Below are positions 59,889 to 64,000 of a stretch of 64,000 nt of DNA, one piece after another (position 1 is the first letter of the stretch; each line of letters begins with the position of its first letter). The notes beneath the pieces are model-generated. The model was given only the letters and a program-made list of their open reading frames with translations. It ran no database searches and was not told where the DNA came from. Source of the DNA: Calycina herbarum (Eukaryota; Ascomycota; Leotiomycetes; Helotiales; Pezizellaceae); the NCBI GenBank assembly GCA_001414485.1, contig LLEY01000193.1, forward strand, positions 1 to 64,000, in the 5' to 3' direction. A program made the translations under genes and the position numbers.

Positions 59889-60846
59889 ATGGGTGCTAAG
59901 GCTATTTCTGAATACTGGGACTATGTTCCTTCCCTCGCAGCATCGGCTATTTTTACTGTCTGTTTCGTCATTTTAACCGTCTGGCATCTCTACCGACTGA
60001 TCAAGAGTCGTACCTGGTTTTGTATTCCCTTCGTCATTGGAGGAATCTGTGAGATACACCCCATACCTTCCCATCCCCCAATATTATACTAATAAATCCT
60101 CGCCAGTCGAGATCATCGGATTCGGAGCTCGAGCAGCAGGAAACAAAAACATGAATATCCTCATGCCTTATCTCCTCCAAGCACTTCTCATCCTCCTCGC
60201 ACCAATCCTCTTCGCCGCATCCGTATACATGATTCTCAGTCGCCTAATCCGAGCCACCGGCGCAGAAGAATACTCGATCGTCCGAATCAACTGGCTTACA
60301 AAACTCTTTGTTGGGGGAGACATTAGTTGCTTCTTGGTCCAAGCATTGGGAGGAGGCATGCTCTCTGGTGCTGATACAGCCGAGGATTCGAAGCGAGGAG
60401 AAACTATCATCCTCGCGGGATTGGTTCTCCAAATCATCATCTTCGCGTTCTTCCTCGTGGTCACGGTTATTTACGATAAGCGATATGTCGCACGACCAAC
60501 GGGGAAATCACTCGACGCTAGCATCAACTGGAGAACTTATATGAGCATGTTGTATGCAGTCAGCATTCTCATCACTTTCCGAAATATTTTCCGTGTCATT
60601 GAATACGCGGGTGGTAGTAAGTCTCCCGGAAAAGCCAATGTCTAAAATCCCCAACTAACCGAAGTAGAAACCGGATATCTCCTCATGAATGAATGGCCAA
60701 TTTATGCTTTTGACGGAGTACCAATGGTTCTGGTCATGGCTATCTGTATCCGGTGGTATGTACAGATCCAATCTCGTTCCGACATTATGGGTGTAGATCT
60801 CGAGTCTATGTCTAGCCCAATGAATAGCCAACGAGAGATAAAGTGA
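59889..60846 (+). CDS. RTA1-family lipid-translocating/resistance protein
   Basis: Seven-transmembrane fungal protein of the RTA1/RTM1/RSB1 group, implicated in lipid translocation and in resistance to aminocholesterol or other toxic compounds. Exons 59889-60048, 60107-60616 and 60668-60846 give 282 residues. The joins give FVIGGIFEIIGFGARA and a DGVPM-type last third (LLMNEWPIYAFDGVPMVLVM), both family hallmarks. Other landmarks are LAPILFAASVYMILSRLIRA, GGDISCFLVQALGGGML and TFRNIFRVIEYAGG. The third exon start depends on choosing the GTAAGT donor at 60617. It is located at the plasma membrane in relatives. It follows the Zn2Cys6 gene on the same strand about 1 kb away; a functional link is unproven. 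Confidence 0.86.
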
Positions 60847-63231
60847 TTCGGTTAAAGGGCAGGTTTCTCTCAAAGCCTTGAGAATTTTGTGGTAATATTT
60901 TGGCATCTGGCTATTTCCTTTGTTGGCATTTCTTTTGTTTTGGGAATTTCTGGGAGGGCATAGATTGTAATGGGAAGACTTATTTTGTGTTAGAGGTCTC
61001 TGTTTGGGAAGATTGGATTTTAGATAGCAACATCTGTTTAGCATCAATTGGAGTTACAGATAGTGATCATTTCAGAATTCTTTGAAGTGCCGCGAGAGGT
61101 GATGCGAAAACGTAATGCAAATTGGTTACCATGAAAACCCGGGGAAGAGGAAACCCCCCAGAAGGGATTGTTCTCTGGTCCCCAATATGATATAATGCCC
61201 CCTGGTCATTCCAATGATCTCCAGATGCCGCCATGCTGGCGATGCCTACCCATCGATGCGCAGGTCCACCACAAATCATCTAGTAAACTAGCGATTTACT
61301 CTTGGCACCATCTCAACGGAATGCGACGTCCACACAACAGCCCTGGAGAACACCAAAGGCCTTCCTCCCTATTGCAAGTCGCATTCCTTGTGGTTTCTGG
61401 ATACCACAGGCGGGTGTCGCTGCCGCTAAGCTGCGCTATCGCCAAAAGTTCACCCGACCACAAACCCGAAATGGAAAGGGAAAGAGCGACTTCATCACCA
61501 CCTTCCACCCCAACTCCTTCTCCCCAACTCCTCCCACAAATGTTGAAGAGGGGAAATTGGCAAAAGGTGAGAGAAAATGAGCGACCAATGAGGTCCAATG
61601 ATTAAAAAAAGTTTATAGTGTCCAAGTTTCAATCTGAAGAGATGGTAGTAACAGTGATGAAATCAAGTGATCAAATGAATTTGATGATATGATATGGAAC
61701 AACCCTCAGCTCAGTTTTTTTGGGCGTGATATAGCCCCCAAAGTCCCAAATTGTCTTTGCCCTCTGTTTTGTAAAGCCATCGCCCTCGGTTCTGGGGAGA
61801 AGCGGGTACCTTGCATCTCGACCCCTGCTTGGAGTTTTGACCATTGGACCATCGCGACTTCCTTTTGTATACCAGAAGACTGCTTATTTGGGGATTTATC
61901 TTACAGGGAACGTCAGAGGTGTTGCGCAAACCCCGATTCCCGATGCTAGTAATATTAATCACCACCGGACTGTACACTAACCTGGGCGACGAAGGTCAGA
62001 ACAGCCTGGACCTAGACTAGGCAAGAGCCAACCTGGTTAGCGCGGGTTAAGAATTTGAGAAGCAAGTGAGAGTTTATAACTTATGTACCACTTCTCAGAT
62101 GCGCATGCCCTCTCCTTGCTTCCCCAGTGCACGAGTGTGGTCAGCCTCGCAACCAGCTGCAACACCAGCCACAAGGGACGGGAGAGAGAAGGGCTCTCAA
62201 GTGTAGATATTAGCTGCGATGGTCTTTTTCCGACCGGTGTCTGCACCTCTGGAAAGCTGATTTGATAAAGTACCAAATATGCACCACCAAAATCGGACCT
62301 CTGGGGTGAAAATTCTAGATGCGTATGCTTACTTTTAGTACTTCCATAGTTACCATCATCACAGCTGCTGCATCTAGGGCTTGCACCAACAACAAGAAAG
62401 AAAAGTAGTATTGTGTAAAAATTGCGAGTCCGAGTTTTTTCAAAAACACCACTGGAATGCGTCTTTCCATCACCTAGAGTCCACACCACGAACCAAACAG
62501 CTAAGAGAAGAAGAGATTTAGGAAAAAGAAATGATTCGGTTTTTTGCTACACCAGGTGGTTTTGAATTGGGTGTATACCCAGGTTAATATTTTCAAGAAG
62601 AAAGAAGTGTCAAAGTCTTGTCAAACATATCCTTAGCGAGACACCCATTCGCACCCGTAAGACCGATACACATCTCGCTTCCATAAATACCCAGAAGAAC
62701 TTCTGTAGATATCCACCAGAATTTTGGAATCCTTTTCCGTGAAAACGAGAGGTTGTACTGCAGTTATGAAACTGGGAGAGTTAAGTGACTCCATCATTTA
62801 GTAATCGTGTCATATGACTAGCCTCGTTTCCTACCTAATTCTTCAACTTGAAAATCTAGATAATGTCTTTTTGGAATAAAATTTTGAGAGCTTTAATACT
62901 CTTGCTTTTATACAGATAAAATAAAACTGGGTATAAAGCTTCTAAAGTAACCTTATAAACTATCTCGTCTTGAGGGAAATAGAGGGGAAGAAGGTAGTTT
63001 ATAAGCTTAAAAATAAACCTATAGTAACTAGTATAAGAAACAAGTAGAGAGAAGAGACTAAAGAATTTGCTTTTCTATCTAAGTTTTAAGAATATCTTAC
63101 TATTTACCCCCAAAAATATAGCTTTTTAGCTTATATTTATATCTAACTTCTATTTATAGACTGCTGGAGTACTCCCACAGTAGCTTCGAGTTACTACTCT
63201 ACTCTAACTTATCTAACTCGCTACGTATACT

Positions 63232-63282
63232 CTACTCTACTACTTAAGAGTACTACTCGAGTAGTATTAAGTACTAGAGTAG
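63232..63282. repeat. Long imperfect palindrome
   Basis: Centred on CTCGAG at 63256-63261. The arms (ACTTAAGAGTACTA / TAGTATTAAGT, then GTAGTAGAG-like words) pair over about 20-24 nt with a 3-nt gap. It sits in AT-rich DNA and is not next to a stop codon, so it is not an obvious terminator. Confidence 0.6.
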
Positions 63283-63408
63283 TTTGTACTCACGCTGATA
63301 GTGACTATATATTTGTATAATGCAAAGATATGATTAGACTGAGAAGCTATAAATTAACGTCTGATTATATAGAAGGCTCACTTCGTATCCAGTCACTCGG
63401 GAGCTGTT

Positions 63409-63573
63409 GCGCAAATAGCTCGTTTTTCCAACATCCTAGTACAATCTAGTATTGTTCTAAATGCTTTGGACAATCGAACTTCGTTGATTTAAAACAAATT
63501 TGTTAATATTTTAGATTCTTCTAACTTAGAATAACGAGAGATGCAGGCAGGTGCAAACCTAAGTACTGTCTGT
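63409..63573. repeat. Short dispersed inverted-repeat element, copy 4
   Basis: Left part GCAAATAGCTCGTTTTT matches the 45491 copy (GTAAATGGCTCGTTTTT). The interior has TTGTTCTAAATGCTTTGGAC, and the right part GAGATGCAGGCAGGTGCAAA then AGTACTGTCTGT. Confidence 0.5.
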
Positions 63574-63668
63574 CGCAAGCCCTTGTATTGAGCTTGGAAT
63601 CTCCATCAAATTGATAATTTAATATATAGTTTGTGGTGTACAACATTGCGTAATCATTCTACAATTCC

Positions 63669-64000
63669 TCAACCCCCCTCCCCGACAAATCTTGCCCATT
63701 GTGCAATCTTGACCACCTCTTCTTCAATCGCTGGATCTCCTGGTAGGAGCTCTTGAGCATCAGAAATAGCATCCATTACCGACCGGACAACTTCTCTGGC
63801 GCCAATAAGTCGAGACGCACACGCGTATCGATAAAAGAGTTTCGCGTTTTGCTTTGGACTTGGTTGCCACGTTGCCTCCGGAAACTCGTCATCGCGAAGT
63901 CTCTGTGCACGGGAAACTGCCCGGAAAAGGCTTGCAGCCAACCCTCTCATTTCCTTCATATTCTTCCTGTTCTTCTTCATTTCCCTCAACGCGTTCTGTG
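63669..64000 (-). CDS. 3' end of an unrecognised gene (runs off the window)
   Basis: The minus-strand frame is open from the window edge to the stop at 63669-63671 (about 110 codons visible). The visible C-terminal part is helical, Arg/Lys/Glu-rich at first (REMKKNRKNMKEMRGLAASL), then SRLIGAREVVRSVMDAISDA, ending QWARFVGEGG. No family is recognised. Codon usage and length support a real coding exon. The 5' part lies beyond position 64000. Confidence 0.6.
   Translation of the reverse strand, partial: QNALREMKKNRKNMKEMRGLAASLFRAVSRAQRLRDDEFPEATWQPSPKQNAKLFYRYACASRLIGAREVVRSVMDAISDAQELLPGDPAIEEEVVKIAQWARFVGEGG

Larger units (their letters stand above)
60847..63668. other. Long non-coding stretch
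   Basis: About 2.8 kb without a supportable gene. Open frames of 145-150 codons at 61168-61605 (plus) and 62037-62489 (minus, GTG start) lack domains and splice partners. From about 62870 to 63330 the sequence is very AT-rich and low-complexity, with a palindrome at 63232-63282. A short dispersed element copy lies at 63409-63573. Confidence 0.55.

Noticed and set aside
62037..62489. 150-codon minus-strand frame
   Set aside because: GTG start, no domain, and no adjoining exon; treated as chance.
63180..63300. Possible CRISPR-like or telomeric array because of repeated TACTC words
   Set aside because: No regular spacers or conserved repeat length; it is low-complexity DNA with one palindrome.

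Overview
This window comes from a filamentous ascomycete (Pezizomycotina, probably Leotiomycetes; the class is an inference from overall gene content). Genes carry several short introns, mostly 45-80 nt, with GT..AG ends and CTAAC/CTGAC-type branch points. The proteins are typical fungal families (Zn2Cys6 regulator, RTA1 transporter, quercetinase, PRP38, ATG3, RQC2). Intergenic DNA is AT-rich and contains a transposon whose tryptophan codons have become TAG, as expected from repeat-induced point mutation (RIP). Exon joins were worked out by hand from reading frame and splice signals. No rRNA, tRNA or CRISPR was recognised.

Layout. 1-3.7 kb: no gene I can support. 4.4-5.6 kb: ATG3. 5.6-10.3 kb: non-coding. 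10.3-15.5 kb: secreted quercetinase, tyrosine phosphatase, a CCDC97/DUF2052 protein and mitoribosomal protein mS45. 16.1-19.3 kb: NC2-beta (Dr1), whose introns hold what looks like a second, interleaved same-strand gene. 19.3-22.7 kb: AT-rich DNA with a two-level 'TAGCTTACTCG' minisatellite. 22.7-25.9 kb: a secretory metallophosphatase divergent from PRP38. 25.9-29.6 kb: AT-rich, with a decayed gene and a short inverted-repeat element. 29.6-34.9 kb: a membrane-anchored carboxylesterase divergent from a DAL5-type anion transporter. 35.6-36.1 kb: a PIF/Harbinger-type MITE. 36.7-44.5 kb: a STAND-type N-terminal-domain protein, a secreted alginate-lyase-fold enzyme and RQC2. 46.1-47.6 kb: an uncharacterised fungal protein. 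47.8-50.5 kb: nested transposons. 51.2-52.2 kb: a Trp-rich GPI-type surface protein. 53.5-60.9 kb: an SDR epimerase, a secreted FMN alpha-hydroxy-acid oxidase, a divergent Zn2Cys6 regulator and an RTA1 transporter. 63.7-64.0 kb: the 3' end of a gene that runs off the window.

How the genes may work together. Most are unrelated housekeeping genes (autophagy, splicing, mitochondrial translation, ribosome quality control, transcription). Two groups look functional. The first is the esterase/transporter pair, which could release a carboxylate and import it. The second is the epimerase/oxidase/regulator group at 53.5-58.9 kb, which could be a small catabolic or secondary-metabolic module. The most unusual points are the interleaved gene arrangement in NC2-beta and the Tc1/mariner element that landed inside the terminal repeat of another element.
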